Shown one piece after another: positions 13,612 through 24,640 of a stretch of 64,000 nt of DNA. The stretch is from Deinococcus metalli (GTDB lineage: Bacteria; Deinococcota; Deinococci; Deinococcales; Deinococcaceae). The position numbers and the translations under genes are program-made. The notes beneath the pieces were generated by a model that was not told where the DNA came from, ran no database searches, and saw nothing but the letters and a program-made list of their open reading frames with translations. The stretch covers positions 310,001-374,000 of the forward strand of contig NZ_JACHFK010000003.1 of NCBI RefSeq assembly GCF_014201805.1, in the 5' to 3' direction. Numbering within the stretch: position 1 is the stretch's first letter; each line of letters begins with the position of its first letter.

Positions 13612-14574
13612 ATGCGAACCGTCACCGTCGGCGTCCTGGGCAGCGGTACCGTGGGCCAGGACGTCCTGAACCTGATCGAGCGCCGACAACGCGTCTTCGC
13701 GGATATCGGCGTGGAGATCGTCATCGCTGGCGTGCTCGTCCGCGACGTCACCAAGCCCCGCGCCATTCCCGCCGGCATCCGGGTCACCGACACCTGCGAC
13801 TTCCTGCAGGAGTGCAACGTCGTCATCGAGTGCATGGGCGGCGTGGACCGGCCGCTGGACCTGCTGCGCAGCTACCTCCGCAGCGGCCGGCCGCTGATCA
13901 CAGCGAACAAGGCCATGCTCGCCGAACGCTGGAACGAACTGCGCGAGTATGCCCTAGGCGGCAAGCTGTACTACGAGGCCAGCGTCATGGCCGGTACCCC
14001 GGTCATCGGGCCGATGAGCACCGTACTGCGCGCCAGCACCTTCACGCGCCTCCAGGCGGTGCTGAACGGCACGTGCCTGTACATCCTGACGCAGATGGAG
14101 GCCGGCAAGGACTACGCCCAGGCCCTCGCCGAGGCGCAGGCCCTGGGCTACGCCGAGGACCCGCCCACCCTCGACGTCGGCGGCTTCGACACTGCCCACA
14201 AACTGACCGTCATGGCCCGCTTCTGCGCCGACGGCGACTTCGCCTACGACGACGTGCAGGTTCAGGGCATCGACCGGGTCACCCCGCAGGACATCCAGGA
14301 CGCGCACGCGGCCGGTCAGCGCATCAAGCTCGTCGCCTCGCTCGAACGGGACGGCGACGGCTGGGCCGCCCGTGTCGCGCCGCAGCGCCTCCCGAACGAC
14401 CACCCGCTGTGCACTGCCGGAGACAACCGCAACGCGCTGGTGTACGAGGCCGAGGAGAGCGGCACACTGATCTTCGCCGGCGGCGGGGCGGGCGGGATGG
14501 TCACGGCGTCCGCGATGGTAGGCGACCTGCTGGACTACCTGCTGGGCTTCCCGGGCCACGTGCCGCTGCACTGA
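13612..14574 (+). CDS. hom: Homoserine dehydrogenase
   Basis: 320 residues. It reduces aspartate-4-semialdehyde to homoserine with NAD(P)H, on the way to threonine and methionine. Seen: a Rossmann start [14 protein letters not shown], the [10 protein letters not shown] segment near residue 100, [14 protein letters not shown], and [13 protein letters not shown]. The protein is short and ends soon after the catalytic domain ([15 protein letters not shown]), so it lacks the C-terminal ACT domain and is probably not feedback-regulated that way. A TACAGT hexamer (13599-13604) sits 7 nt before the ATG. Threonine synthase is 44 kb away. Confidence 0.95.
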   Translation: MRTVTVGVLGSGTVGQDVLNLIERRQRVFADIGVEIVIAGVLVRDVTKPRAIPAGIRVTDTCDFLQECNVVIECMGGVDRPLDLLRSYLRSGRPLITANKAMLAERWNELREYALGGKLYYEASVMAGTPVIGPMSTVLRASTFTRLQAVLNGTCLYILTQMEAGKDYAQALAEAQALGYAEDPPTLDVGGFDTAHKLTVMARFCADGDFAYDDVQVQGIDRVTPQDIQDAHAAGQRIKLVASLERDGDGWAARVAPQRLPNDHPLCTAGDNRNALVYEAEESGTLIFAGGGAGGMVTASAMVGDLLDYLLGFPGHVPLH

Positions 14575-14800
14575 ACGGTCGAGCGCGGTGGCCCCAGCCC
14601 CATGCGTTGGTGCCGTCAGCGCCCGTGCGATTCACGCCCAGCATCGTCCGGTCAGCCGCGCACTGGAACGCCTGTGCTGTCCATCCGGTCTGCAGGAGCA
14701 AGCCGGTGCCCTCACCGCTGCTGATCCGCCCTGCTCCTCACGACGGTTCGTGGCTCAGGCCATGATGCCGGCGCGGACTTGCTCACGCCACAGTCCTGCG

Positions 14801-15535
14801 TCACTTGGCCTGCCGGTCCAGTTCGGTCTGCACGGCGGCGGTCTGCTCGAGGAAGGTCAGGTTCTGGAGGGCGGGCACCGACTCGACGAGGTAGGTCTCG
14901 AAGCGCCGGTCCGCGCCGTAGACCATGCCGATCGCAAACAGCACCAGGATCACGCCGAAGGCCTGCTGGACGGTGTTCAGGCGGCCGAGCAGGGCGGGGC
15001 GGTGCAGCAGGCGGCGGCCGCCCCACATCACGCCGAGCATGGGGAGGGCCACCCCCAGGGTGTACGCGAGCGTGACGAGCGCGGCGAAGGCGGTGACCTG
15101 GCCGCTCAGGGCAAGGGTGGTGACACTTGCGAGGATCGGGCCGACACACGGCGTCCAGATGACGCCCAGGGTCACGCCGACGAGCACGCCGCCCAGGAAG
15201 CCGGCGCCGTCCGGGCCGCGCCGCTGCGGCAGGACGCGGCTGGCCATGAGCTCGAAGCGGGTGTGGAGCGCGGGGACGGCCAGCGTGACGCCGAAGCCGA
15301 GCAGCAGCGCCACGGCGGCCCAGCGGACGGCGTCCGGGCTGAGGTTCAGGGCGCTGACGACGCTGGCGAAGAACAGCGTGAGCAGCACGAACGACGCGGT
15401 AAACCCCGTGATGATGCCCAGCGGCCGACCACGGCCGCCGACAGTGCCGGACAGCAGCACGGGAAGCACCGGCAGGACGCAGGGCGACAGCACCGTGAGG
15501 ACGCCGCCCAGAAAGGCCACCACGATCAGCAGCAT
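14801..15535 (-). CDS. ccdA: Cytochrome c biogenesis / thiol-reductant transporter, CcdA family
   Basis: 244 residues with six predicted membrane helices. The family cysteines are visible in LSPCVLPVLPVLL (about residue 18) and WTPCVGPILA (about residue 132). CcdA passes electrons from cytoplasmic thioredoxin to extracytoplasmic thiol proteins. It is preceded by 4 nt by a secreted thioredoxin-like gene, its likely partner. Both appear to be transcribed from the ECF-type promoter at 16026-16053. The 226 bp between its 3' end and hom hold nothing I recognise. Confidence 0.93.
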   Translation of the reverse strand: MLLIVVAFLGGVLTVLSPCVLPVLPVLLSGTVGGRGRPLGIITGFTASFVLLTLFFASVVSALNLSPDAVRWAAVALLLGFGVTLAVPALHTRFELMASRVLPQRRGPDGAGFLGGVLVGVTLGVIWTPCVGPILASVTTLALSGQVTAFAALVTLAYTLGVALPMLGVMWGGRRLLHRPALLGRLNTVQQAFGVILVLFAIGMVYGADRRFETYLVESVPALQNLTFLEQTAAVQTELDRQAK

Positions 15536-15539
15536 GGGC

Positions 15540-15980
15540 CTACATCTTCTTGGGGAACGCGGCGGCGAGGATGGCCTTCAGGCCGCCGCCCCGCAGGCCG
15601 CTGCCCGCCCATTTCTTCACGGCCCGGCCGGTGCCGTCCACCAGCACGAAGGTGTCCTGCACGGGAATGCCGTACTGCTTTTTCAGGGCCGACTCCTTGT
15701 CGAAATCCGCCTTGAAGATCACGACGTCGGCGGGAATCGAGGCGGCATTCCTGACGATGTCGGCCTCGTCGGCGCGGCAGTTGGGACACCACGTGGCGTG
15801 GAAGAACAGGATGCGGCGCTGTTCCTTGGCGGCGTCGAAGGCGGCCTTGGTGTACTCCTGGTAGCCGCGCGGCATGGTCATGTCGTGGCCAGCCATGGCG
15901 GGTGTGGTCATGCCGGCCACGGCCACTCCGGCTAGGGCAGCGCTCAGGGCGGCAGCAGTCAGGGACGGGTTCATGCGCAT
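15540..15980 (-). CDS. Secreted thioredoxin-fold protein
   Basis: 146 residues. An Ala-rich signal peptide ends near TPAMA-G (about residue 30). The thioredoxin domain carries the active-site motif CPNC at residues 65-68 (FFHATWCPNCRAD). The cis-proline expected of the fold is probably in YGIPVQDTFVLVDG. It likely reduces or scavenges outside the membrane, recharged by the CcdA homologue encoded next. Start at 15980 is supported by GGAGG six nt upstream; ATG at 15974 is the alternative. The promoter upstream matches that of the adjacent ECF sigma gene. Confidence 0.9.
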   Translation of the reverse strand: MRMNPSLTAAALSAALAGVAVAGMTTPAMAGHDMTMPRGYQEYTKAAFDAAKEQRRILFFHATWCPNCRADEADIVRNAASIPADVVIFKADFDKESALKKQYGIPVQDTFVLVDGTGRAVKKWAGSGLRGGGLKAILAAAFPKKM

Positions 15981-16025
15981 ACGGGGCCTCCGGGGGGCAG
16001 CTCGTCGGTGGACGGCTGTGGTGTA

Positions 16026-16053
16026 GGTACGGCGCGGCTGGGCTGGAGGTTCA
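16026..16053 (-). promoter_or_regulatory. ECF-sigma-type promoter of the thioredoxin-ccdA unit
   Basis: On the minus strand TGAACC (complement of 16048-16053) is followed after 16 nt by CGTACC (complement of 16026-16031). This is the TGAAC-N16/17-CGTA form used by many ECF sigma factors. A 12-nt block around the -35 (TTGAACCTCCAG) is identical to that upstream of the sigma gene. The -35 overlaps the anti-sigma stop codon. Confidence 0.65.
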
Positions 16054-17265
16054 ATCCCGGCGCTCCGCGGGGTGTTCGACGGTGCCGGTGGTCTGGAGCC
16101 GCGCGTCCAGCACGCGCAGGCCGCGCCCGCCCTCCGCGACGGCGTAGGTGCCGTCCGGGAGGGTCGTGACGTCCATGGGGTGCGTGACCTTCACCTGCGT
16201 GACCTGTCCGCTGCGCAGATCGATGCGGGTCACCATGCCTCCCCGGTCGCTCAGGAGGGCCGAGTCGCCGTTCACCGTGAGTTTGTCCGGGTGTCCGGTG
16301 ACCGTCCACGTGCGCGTGATCTGTCCAGCGAGGTCGAGACGCAGCAGGCGGCCGGTCACGTCCAGCGCGAGCAGGCCGCCCCGCACCGGCGCGAGGGCGA
16401 CGGGCATGCCGCCCAGGGACACGCGGGCGCGGACGGCCAGCGTGTCCGGGTCGAGCAGGCACAGGTCGCCGCTCAGGTGGTGCGTGACGTACAACGTGCC
16501 GTTCAGCAGCAGCACGCCGTCCATGACGTCCGCGAGCGGCATGCCCGGCGCGGTGGCGATGGTGACCCGCGCGCCGTCCAGCGTGCCGACCTGCCCTCGC
16601 ACGCTCTTGAAGTACACGTGGCCGCCGTCCGCAGTGCTGCTGGCCGTCAGGCCGGCCACGCCCTCGGGGACCGGGTAGGTCCGCACGATCCCCAGCGGGG
16701 ATGTCCGCACCTCCAGCACGCGGTCGTTCGCGGCGTCCGCGAGGAACACGTGCCCGCCCAGGCGCACGCCCTCGGTGAACCACGCAGTCTGTGCGCCGCC
16801 ACTGGGGACGCTGGCCGTCACGCGCCCGCCCTGCACCACGCTGATGGTGCCGGCATGGTCGTTGCTGGCGATCACCAGCGGCCCGTCCACGCTGACCACC
16901 ACCGCCGGGTCCGGCAGCGCCGCGGCCACGCCCTGCGACCGGCTGAGCAGACTGCCGAGGGTGAGCACGCCCACGACGACGGCCGCGGCGCCCAGCGCGG
17001 CCGGCCACCAGCGCCGCGCGGGCGGCGTGTTCCGGGCGGCGGCCAGCACCCGCGTCCGCAGCGCCGGGGGGGGCGAGGCGGCCGGCACGTCCTCCAGCAG
17101 CGCGAATTCCAGGTCGCGCAGCAGCGCGTCGTGGGCGCGGCAGGCGGCGCAGGTGCGCAGGTGCTCGTGGGCGGCCACGCTCAGGGCGGCCCCCGTCTGC
17201 GCGCGGCGCTCCAGCTCGTCCTGCACGTCCGGGCACGCACCGACGTGTGGGTCTAGTCCAGCCAT
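16051..17265 (-). CDS. Anti-sigma factor with zinc-binding-type N-terminus and extracytoplasmic beta-propeller
   Basis: 404 residues. The N-terminus has the ZAS anti-sigma pattern H-x3-C-x2-C (H35, C39, C42), which in other systems binds zinc and responds to redox. A membrane helix follows at about 85-105. The remaining 300 residues have repeated YVTN/NHL-like blades (such as ANDRVLEVRTSP and LLDPDTLAVRARVSLGG), predicted to fold as a beta-propeller outside the membrane. The ATG lies inside the sigma gene, overlapping by 13 nt. Its role would be to hold the sigma factor inactive until a signal is sensed; the nature of the signal is unknown. Confidence 0.85.
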   Translation of the reverse strand: MAGLDPHVGACPDVQDELERRAQTGAALSVAAHEHLRTCAACRAHDALLRDLEFALLEDVPAASPPPALRTRVLAAARNTPPARRWWPAALGAAAVVVGVLTLGSLLSRSQGVAAALPDPAVVVSVDGPLVIASNDHAGTISVVQGGRVTASVPSGGAQTAWFTEGVRLGGHVFLADAANDRVLEVRTSPLGIVRTYPVPEGVAGLTASSTADGGHVYFKSVRGQVGTLDGARVTIATAPGMPLADVMDGVLLLNGTLYVTHHLSGDLCLLDPDTLAVRARVSLGGMPVALAPVRGGLLALDVTGRLLRLDLAGQITRTWTVTGHPDKLTVNGDSALLSDRGGMVTRIDLRSGQVTQVKVTHPMDVTTLPDGTYAVAEGGRGLRVLDARLQTTGTVEHPAERRD

Positions 17266-17864
17266 GCGCCCACCTCCTCGCCCAGCACGCGCTTCAGGTG
17301 CTTCAGGGCGTAACTGACCCGGCTCTTCACCGTGCCCACCGGAACGGCCATCTGCGCGGCGATCTCCTCGCGCGTCTGCCCGCGCAGGAACGCGCGCTCC
17401 ACCGTCTCCCGGTGCGGGCCGGACAGCTCCGCGAGGGCCGCGCGGATACGCTCGCGGCGCTGCGCCGTCTCGGAGTGGTGGTCCGGGCCAGGCCGGCTGT
17501 CCGGAAGCGGAAGCTCCGCACCGTCCTCGGCGTACAGCGGCACGGTCGTCCGGGTGGCCCGCAGACGGTCCAGGCCGCGCGAGCGGGCCATGACCAGCAG
17601 GAAGGCCCGCAGGCTGCCGCGCGACGCGTCGAAGGCGGCCGGCTTGTCCCACAGTTTCAGGAACACGTCCTGCGTCACCTCCTGCGCGCTCCCGTCATCG
17701 AGCATCCGGAGCAGCACGCCGTACACCGCGCCGGCATGCGCGTCGTACACCTCGGCCAGGGCGGTCTCGTCGCGGCGGCGCAGCCGGGCGACCACGGCCG
17801 CGTCGTCCAGCGCGGCGGCCCGCTCCCCGGAGGAAGGGCCGCTCAGCATCCGGGCGTCAGCCAT
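17253..17864 (-). CDS. ECF RNA polymerase sigma factor
   Basis: 203 residues with region 2 (ALAEVYDAHAGAVYGVLLRML through VFLKLWDKPAAFD) and region 4 (REERIRAALAELSGPHRETVERAFL with helix-turn-helix REEIAAQMAVPVGTVKSRV), lacking regions 1 and 3. ATG at 17864 is taken. GTG at 17879, in frame and 4 nt after a CGTACCCT element, is possible if the mRNA is leaderless. It is coupled to the anti-sigma gene. The promoter upstream carries the same ECF-type elements as the thioredoxin-ccdA promoter, pointing to autoregulation. Confidence 0.93.
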   Translation of the reverse strand: MADARMLSGPSSGERAAALDDAAVVARLRRRDETALAEVYDAHAGAVYGVLLRMLDDGSAQEVTQDVFLKLWDKPAAFDASRGSLRAFLLVMARSRGLDRLRATRTTVPLYAEDGAELPLPDSRPGPDHHSETAQRRERIRAALAELSGPHRETVERAFLRGQTREEIAAQMAVPVGTVKSRVSYALKHLKRVLGEEVGAWLD

Positions 17865-17885
17865 GGGTATCCACGTCACACCCAG

Positions 17886-17914
17886 GGTACGGGTCGCGGA
17901 GCCCTGGAGGTTCA
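17886..17914 (-). promoter_or_regulatory. ECF-sigma-type promoter of the sigma/anti-sigma unit
   Basis: Minus strand TGAACC (complement of 17909-17914), 17-nt spacer, CGTACC (complement of 17886-17891). The -35 block is identical over 12 nt to that before the thioredoxin gene. The overlapping TACCCT could also serve as a housekeeping -10. Confidence 0.6.
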
Positions 17915-17944
17915 AGACCGTGTGTCCGGCCCCGGAACCGCAGA

Positions 17945-17963
17945 CCCCCGCACGGAGCGGGGG
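17945..17963 (-). terminator. Hairpin after ftsH, possible terminator
   Basis: A perfect 7-bp CCCCCGC/GCGGGGG stem with a 5-nt loop lies about 28 nt beyond the ftsH stop. No T run follows in the direction of ftsH transcription. Confidence 0.4.
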
Positions 17964-17991
17964 CAGGGTCGAGCCGGGGGTCGGGCGACCG

Positions 17992-19857
<1,866 letters not shown>

Positions 19858-19911
19858 GAAGGGTCCTCCGGAAAGGTGAAAGGGTGGTCAGGGCGCACAC
19901 CGCCCCGTGAA

Positions 19912-19932
19912 GTTGAGTGTACCAGACTCAAG
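19912..19932. promoter_or_regulatory. HAIR operator (HspR site) over the ftsH promoter
   Basis: Plus strand GTTGAGT-N7-ACTCAAG, one mismatch from the HAIR consensus CTTGAGT-N7-ACTCAAG bound by HspR. A minus-strand TACACT (-10) at 19916-19921 lies inside it, about 59 nt before the ftsH start, so binding should block transcription. Confidence 0.7.
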
Positions 19933-20050
19933 GCTGGGCGGATTGTCCGCCCTCACACTGGCACTTCACCAATCGGCCATCCTGCGCCCGCGTCCCGCTT
20001 CACGCCCGGTTAACGGCCGGTCCTACACTGGACACCGTGAGGCCCGCGCC

Positions 20051-20713
20051 GTGAGACTGCTGCTCGTCGAGGACGACCCCCGGATCGCCGAACCCACCGT
20101 GCTCGCGCTGCGCGAGGCCGGCTACGCCGTCACGTGGGAGCAGAGTGGCCCGGGCGGCCTGGAGGCCGGCATGCTCGGCGACTACCCGCTGATCGTGCTG
20201 GACGTGATGCTGCCCGGCATGGACGGCTTCGAGATCGCGCGGCGGCTGCGGGGGGGGGGCGTGGAATCGGCCGTACTGTTCCTCACCGCGCGCGGCGAAC
20301 TCGGGGACCGCGTGCAGGGCCTGGACCTCGGCGGCGACGCGTACCTCGTCAAACCGTTTGCCATGCCGGAACTGCTCGCCACCCTGCGCGCGCTGTCGCG
20401 CCGCGAACGCGGGCAGAGTGCTCCGAACGCCGCTTTTGCCGGCGGGCGTGGCCGGCTCGACACGGTCGCCCGTACCGTCAGCTGGGACGGCCAGGAGGTC
20501 GCCGTGACGGGCCGTGAGTACAGCCTGGTCGAGGCGCTCGCCCTGGCGCCAGAACGCTGGTTCACCCGCGAGGACCTGCTCGACCGGGTGTGGGGCCCCG
20601 AGTTCGGCGGTGAGCCGCGCATCGTGGACGTGTATATCCGCTACCTGCGGCGCAAGCTCGCCCCCGAAGCCGTGACCAGCGAGCGTGGCCGCGGTTACCG
20701 CGTGGAGAAGTAG
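20051..20713 (+). CDS. OmpR/PhoB-family response regulator
   Basis: 220 residues: a receiver domain with acidic pocket EDD (residues 7-9), phospho-acceptor Asp in [15 protein letters not shown] (about residue 52) and a conserved Lys in [14 protein letters not shown] winged-helix DNA-binding domain ends [13 protein letters not shown]...[12 protein letters not shown] at 20051 gives the normal receiver N-terminus (VRLLLVEDD). A TACACT hexamer (20024-20029) lies 21 nt upstream, implying a very short leader. The cognate kinase follows 10 nt later. The regulated genes are not evident. Confidence 0.94.
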   Translation: MRLLLVEDDPRIAEPTVLALREAGYAVTWEQSGPGGLEAGMLGDYPLIVLDVMLPGMDGFEIARRLRGGGVESAVLFLTARGELGDRVQGLDLGGDAYLVKPFAMPELLATLRALSRRERGQSAPNAAFAGGRGRLDTVARTVSWDGQEVAVTGREYSLVEALALAPERWFTREDLLDRVWGPEFGGEPRIVDVYIRYLRRKLAPEAVTSERGRGYRVEK

Positions 20714-20723
20714 GAACGTGACC

Positions 20724-22115
20724 ATGAACCTGCGCGCCCGGCTGGCGTTGTGGGCGGCCCTGGCCACGGCGCTGGCGGTCGCGCTGGTCGCCGGGGGCCT
20801 GTACTACGCCGTGAACAGCCTGCTGGAACGCAGCCAGATCGAGCGCACCCTGAGCGCCGCGAGCGCCGCGCAGGAACGCGTGGAGAACATGTTGGACGCG
20901 AGCGGAAACGACGTGTTCGGCCTGGGCCGCACGCTGGGGCTCACGCTGCCGTCGGCCACCGATCTGGAACGCGTCGCGGACGCTGACGGGCAGCGCAGCG
21001 GGATCGAGCTGCGCCTGGTGGGCGTGGTGAACGGCACGCTCCAGAGCGTGGCCACCCCGCGCTTTCCGCGCAGCGGCGTGCCCGTGAACCTGCGCCCGGG
21101 ACAGTACCGGCTGGCCGAGCAGATCATCGTGGTGCGGCCCCTGCGCGGCTCGCAGGCACTGCTGAGCGTCGCGTCGGACGCCCGCGCGCTGGGCGCCGCC
21201 CGCCAGGCCTTCACGCAGGTGCTGGTGTGGCTGCTGCCGCTGGCGCTGCTGCTCACCCTGGCGATCGGCTGGACCGTCGCCGGGCGGCTGCTGCGCCCGG
21301 TGCGCGACCTGGAACATGCGGCGCGCGCGGTCGGTGGCGGCGGCGACCTGCGCCGCCCCCTGCCCGGCGCGGGCGACGGCGACGAGCTGGCCCGGCTGGC
21401 CCAGACGCTCCAGGCCAGTTTCCGGTCCCTCGCAGACGCCCGGGACCGCGAGCAGGCCTTCCTGCGCGCCGCCGCGCACGACCTGCGCAGCCCTCTGGCC
21501 GCCCTGACCGCCCGCGTGGACGGCGTGCTCACCCGTGACCGCGACGTCGAGCGCTACCGCGCAGACCTGCGCGAGATCGGCACGGACATCACCCGGCTGT
21601 CGCGGCTCGCGGACCACCTGCTGCTGCTGGCGCGCGATCCGGACGCGCTGGGCCGCGCGCCCGTGCCGCTGCGCGACCTCGCCGCCGACGCCGTGGACCG
21701 CGCCCGCGAACTCGCGCCCGAGGCGGACGTGGACCTGAACGCCCCGCAGGCCGTGACGGTTCCCGGTGACCGCGTGCTGCTGGGACAGGCCATCTGGAAC
21801 CTCACCATGAACGCCGTGCGGCACGCGCCGGGCGCGACCGTGACTGTCACGGTGGACGGCAGCCCGCAGCGTGCACGTATCACCGTGCACGACGATGGCC
21901 CCGGCGTGGACGCGGGCGTGCTCGCGCGGCTGGGCGAGGCCTTCTACCGCCCGGACGGCAGCCGCAGCGGCGACGGCCACGGCCTGGGGCTGGCGCTCGC
22001 GCGGCGGGCCGCCGAACTCCACGGCGGCCACCTGAGCCTGGAGAGCGCGCCCGGCGAGGGCTTCACTGCCACGCTGGACCTGCCGTCCAGCGCGCCTGTT
22101 CCCGTGACCGCGTGA
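20724..22115 (+). CDS. Membrane sensor histidine kinase
   Basis: 463 residues. Two membrane helices (about 9-30 and 168-190) flank a periplasmic sensor of about 130 residues. A HAMP linker follows, then HisKA with phospho-acceptor His in AAHDLRSPLAAL (about residue 252). The HATPase_c domain has N box LTMNAVRHAPG and G boxes DDGPGV and GHGLGLALARR. It lies just downstream of the OmpR-type regulator, its expected partner. Choice between ATG 20724 and in-frame GTG 20718 is open. The ligand is unknown. Confidence 0.94.
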   Translation: MNLRARLALWAALATALAVALVAGGLYYAVNSLLERSQIERTLSAASAAQERVENMLDASGNDVFGLGRTLGLTLPSATDLERVADADGQRSGIELRLVGVVNGTLQSVATPRFPRSGVPVNLRPGQYRLAEQIIVVRPLRGSQALLSVASDARALGAARQAFTQVLVWLLPLALLLTLAIGWTVAGRLLRPVRDLEHAARAVGGGGDLRRPLPGAGDGDELARLAQTLQASFRSLADARDREQAFLRAAAHDLRSPLAALTARVDGVLTRDRDVERYRADLREIGTDITRLSRLADHLLLLARDPDALGRAPVPLRDLAADAVDRARELAPEADVDLNAPQAVTVPGDRVLLGQAIWNLTMNAVRHAPGATVTVTVDGSPQRARITVHDDGPGVDAGVLARLGEAFYRPDGSRSGDGHGLGLALARRAAELHGGHLSLESAPGEGFTATLDLPSSAPVPVTA

Positions 22116-22154
22116 CGATCACGCCCGCCGGACGACCTGCTACGCTGGGCGGCA

Positions 22155-22934
22155 ATGCCAGAACCGTCTGCCCGCTGGAGCGCGGTCGTGCTGGGCGGTG
22201 GCGACCCCGGCGATCCGTTCGCCGCCGCGCACGGCGTGAAGGTCAAACCCCTGATTCCCGTGGGCGGCCAGCCCATGGCGGCGCACGTCCTGCGCGCGCT
22301 GCGCGGCAGTGGCCTCATTGAGCGCATCGCCTACGTCGGTCCCACCACACCCGAGATCGACGCCGTGATCGACCTGCGCGTGACAGATGTCGGGACGCTG
22401 CTGGGCAACCTGGAGGCCGGCGTCGAGGCGCTGTCGACCGCTGGCCTGCGTCCCGGCGAACGGGTGCTGGTCGCCACGGCGGACATCCCCATGCTGACCG
22501 CCGCGCAGGTGCGGGACGTGCTGCTGGGCGCGCCCGCGGACGCCGCGCTGGTCTACCCGGTCGTGCGCCGCGAGGTCTGCGAGGCCGAGTACCCCGGCGT
22601 GAAACGCACCTACGCGCGCCTCAAGGACGGCACGTTCACGGGCGGGAACCTCTTCCTGCTCGACCCGGCCCTGATCGGGCAATTTTTGCCCCGCCTGCGC
22701 GACGTGCTGGCCGCGCGCAAGGCCCCGCTGCGGCTGGCGGCCCTGATCGGCCCCGGTATCCTGCTGCGGCTGCTGACCGGCCGCCTGACGGTGGCGGCGC
22801 TGGAGGAGCGCGTCTCGGCGCTGCTGGAGGTGCCGGCCCGCGCGCTGGTCACGCCGCATGCCGCGGTCGGCACCGACGTGGACAAGGAGGAGGATCTCGC
22901 CCTGGCCGCCGCGCATACCGGCCGGGGTCCGTAG
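22155..22934 (+). CDS. MobA-like NTP transferase domain protein
   Basis: 259 residues of the nucleotidyltransferase (Rossmann-like GT-A) fold. The N-terminal [13 protein letters not shown]...[12 protein letters not shown] is the nucleotide-binding and Lys signature of NTP_transf_3 proteins. [16 protein letters not shown] contains the metal-binding D-x-P. The family includes molybdopterin guanylyltransferase and sugar-phosphate nucleotidylyltransferases; no more exact assignment is possible. A TACGCT hexamer (22141-22146) lies 8 nt before the ATG. It stands alone between the two-component system and the ferredoxin gene. Confidence 0.85.
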   Translation: MPEPSARWSAVVLGGGDPGDPFAAAHGVKVKPLIPVGGQPMAAHVLRALRGSGLIERIAYVGPTTPEIDAVIDLRVTDVGTLLGNLEAGVEALSTAGLRPGERVLVATADIPMLTAAQVRDVLLGAPADAALVYPVVRREVCEAEYPGVKRTYARLKDGTFTGGNLFLLDPALIGQFLPRLRDVLAARKAPLRLAALIGPGILLRLLTGRLTVAALEERVSALLEVPARALVTPHAAVGTDVDKEEDLALAAAHTGRGP

Positions 22935-23015
22935 GCGGCGGGGCCGCCACAGCGCAGGAAAACCTGTCTGCTTTCGCCCTTGCGCCCCTCTGGCGGGGTG
23001 TGCATACTGTCCCCC

Positions 23016-23252
23016 ATGCCGCACATCATCACCAGCCCCTGCATCGGCACCAAGGACCAGGCCTGCACCGAGGTCTGCCCCGTGGAATGCATCTACGACG
23101 CCGGCGACATGTTCCTGATCCATCCGGACGAGTGCATCGACTGCGGCGCGTGCGTGCCCGCGTGCCCGGTCAGCGCCATCTTCCCCGAGGAAGACACGCC
23201 CGCCGGCGAGGAAAGCTACATCGAGAAGAACCGCGCGTTCTTCGGTCTGTAA
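23016..23252 (+). CDS. Ferredoxin, 3Fe-4S/4Fe-4S (Thermus type)
   Basis: 78 residues. The N-terminal cluster region PCIGTKDQACTEVCPVECIY and the second motif CIDCGACVPACPVSAI match the seven-iron ferredoxins of Thermus and actinobacteria. In these, one site holds a 3Fe-4S and the other a 4Fe-4S cluster. It would carry electrons for low-potential redox enzymes. ATG at 23016 gives the family's MPHIIT start and lies 7 nt after a CATACT hexamer (23003-23008). It is monocistronic, with a hairpin about 100 nt downstream. Confidence 0.95.
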   Translation: MPHIITSPCIGTKDQACTEVCPVECIYDAGDMFLIHPDECIDCGACVPACPVSAIFPEEDTPAGEESYIEKNRAFFGL

Positions 23253-23353
23253 GACCGCCAGACCGGGGCGGCGCCCCAGGCGAGCGGCCGTACAGGGCAG
23301 GTCCTTGGGCCGCTGAACACGCGCGCAGCACGCGTCTCCCAGCTCAACTACAG

Positions 23354-23381
23354 ACGCCCCCGGTGTGATCGCCGGGGGCGT
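23354..23381. terminator. Hairpin downstream of ferredoxin
   Basis: A perfect 10-bp stem (ACGCCCCCGG / CCGGGGGCGT) with an 8-nt loop, between the ferredoxin gene and the corA promoter. No T run follows. Confidence 0.5.
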
Positions 23382-23405
23382 GCCGCTGGGCGCTGGGGGG
23401 ACGGC

Positions 23406-23435
23406 TTGCCCAGGGCCGTGCCCGGCCGCTACGAT
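23406..23435 (+). promoter_or_regulatory. corA: Putative promoter of the corA leader
   Basis: TTGCCC (23406-23411), an 18-nt spacer and TACGAT (23430-23435). Transcription from about 23442 would give a leader of about 190 nt holding two short frames before corA. Confidence 0.5.
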
Positions 23436-23523
23436 GACCGCGCCCCGTCGGGCGAGTCCCGCTTCCACATCCCGCGTCCCGGCCGCGCGTCCGGCCGTCC
23501 CACCCCGGCAAGGAGGTGATGTC

Positions 23524-23613
23524 GTGAACCCTGAACCCGAACCGCCCAGTTTGCGCCCCGGCCACCGGATCACGCCACCCCGCCCCCGGAGGACGCGCCA
23601 TGCCCCACACTGA
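23524..23613 (+). CDS. Putative Mg2+-sensing leader peptide, Pro/Glu-rich (MgtL-like)
   Basis: 29 codons starting at GTG 23524. The Shine-Dalgarno AAGGAGGTGAT (23510-23520) is complementary over 11 nt to the usual 16S rRNA 3' end, with GG-to-start spacing of 7 nt. The product begins M-N-P-E-P-E-P-P-S-L-R and has nine prolines and many arginines. Enterobacterial MgtL begins M-E-P-D-P-T-P-L-P-R and senses Mg2+ because alternating acidic and proline residues destabilise translating ribosomes when Mg2+ is low. Position upstream of the Mg2+ transporter corA supports the same logic. Homology to MgtL is not implied; similarity would be functional. I infer this; no direct proof exists here. Confidence 0.5.
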   Translation: MNPEPEPPSLRPGHRITPPRPRRTRHAPH

Positions 23614-23634
23614 TCCGCGACAGCAGGCCCGGCC

Positions 23635-23641
<7 letters not shown>
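23600..23641 (+). CDS. Second short leader frame, coupled to corA
   Basis: 13 codons (M-P-H-T-D-P-R-Q-Q-A-R-P-C) with CGGAGGA 6 nt before the ATG. It starts inside the end of the first leader frame and its TGA overlaps the corA start region (ATG at 23635, TGA 23639-23641). Since corA itself has only a weak Shine-Dalgarno, ribosomes finishing this frame may be needed to start corA. A chain of overlapping frames is thus in place; whether it is translated is unknown. Confidence 0.4.
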
Positions 23642-24573
<932 letters not shown>

Positions 24574-24587
24574 ACAGCAGGGAGAAC

Positions 24588-24627
24588 GCGGGACGCGGGG
24601 GGCCGCCCGGCCGCCCCTGCGTCCCGC
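24588..24627. terminator. Hairpin between convergent corA and DoxX genes
   Basis: GCGGGACGC (24588-24596) pairs with GCGTCCCGC (24619-24627), and the intervening G- and C-rich arms extend the stem. It lies 14 nt from each flanking stop codon and can serve both genes. Confidence 0.55.
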
Positions 24628-24640
24628 GCCGGCCGCCTGC

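Noticed and set aside
16038..16062. GGTTCAATCCC, resembling a tRNA T-arm
   Set aside because: No acceptor stem partner or anticodon arm upstream; the same GGTTCA string is explained as the -35 of an ECF-type promoter on the other strand.
23365..23523. Longer in-frame extension of the corA leader frame
   Set aside because: The ATG at 23434 lies within the -10 element and has no ribosome site; GTG 23524 has a near-perfect one.
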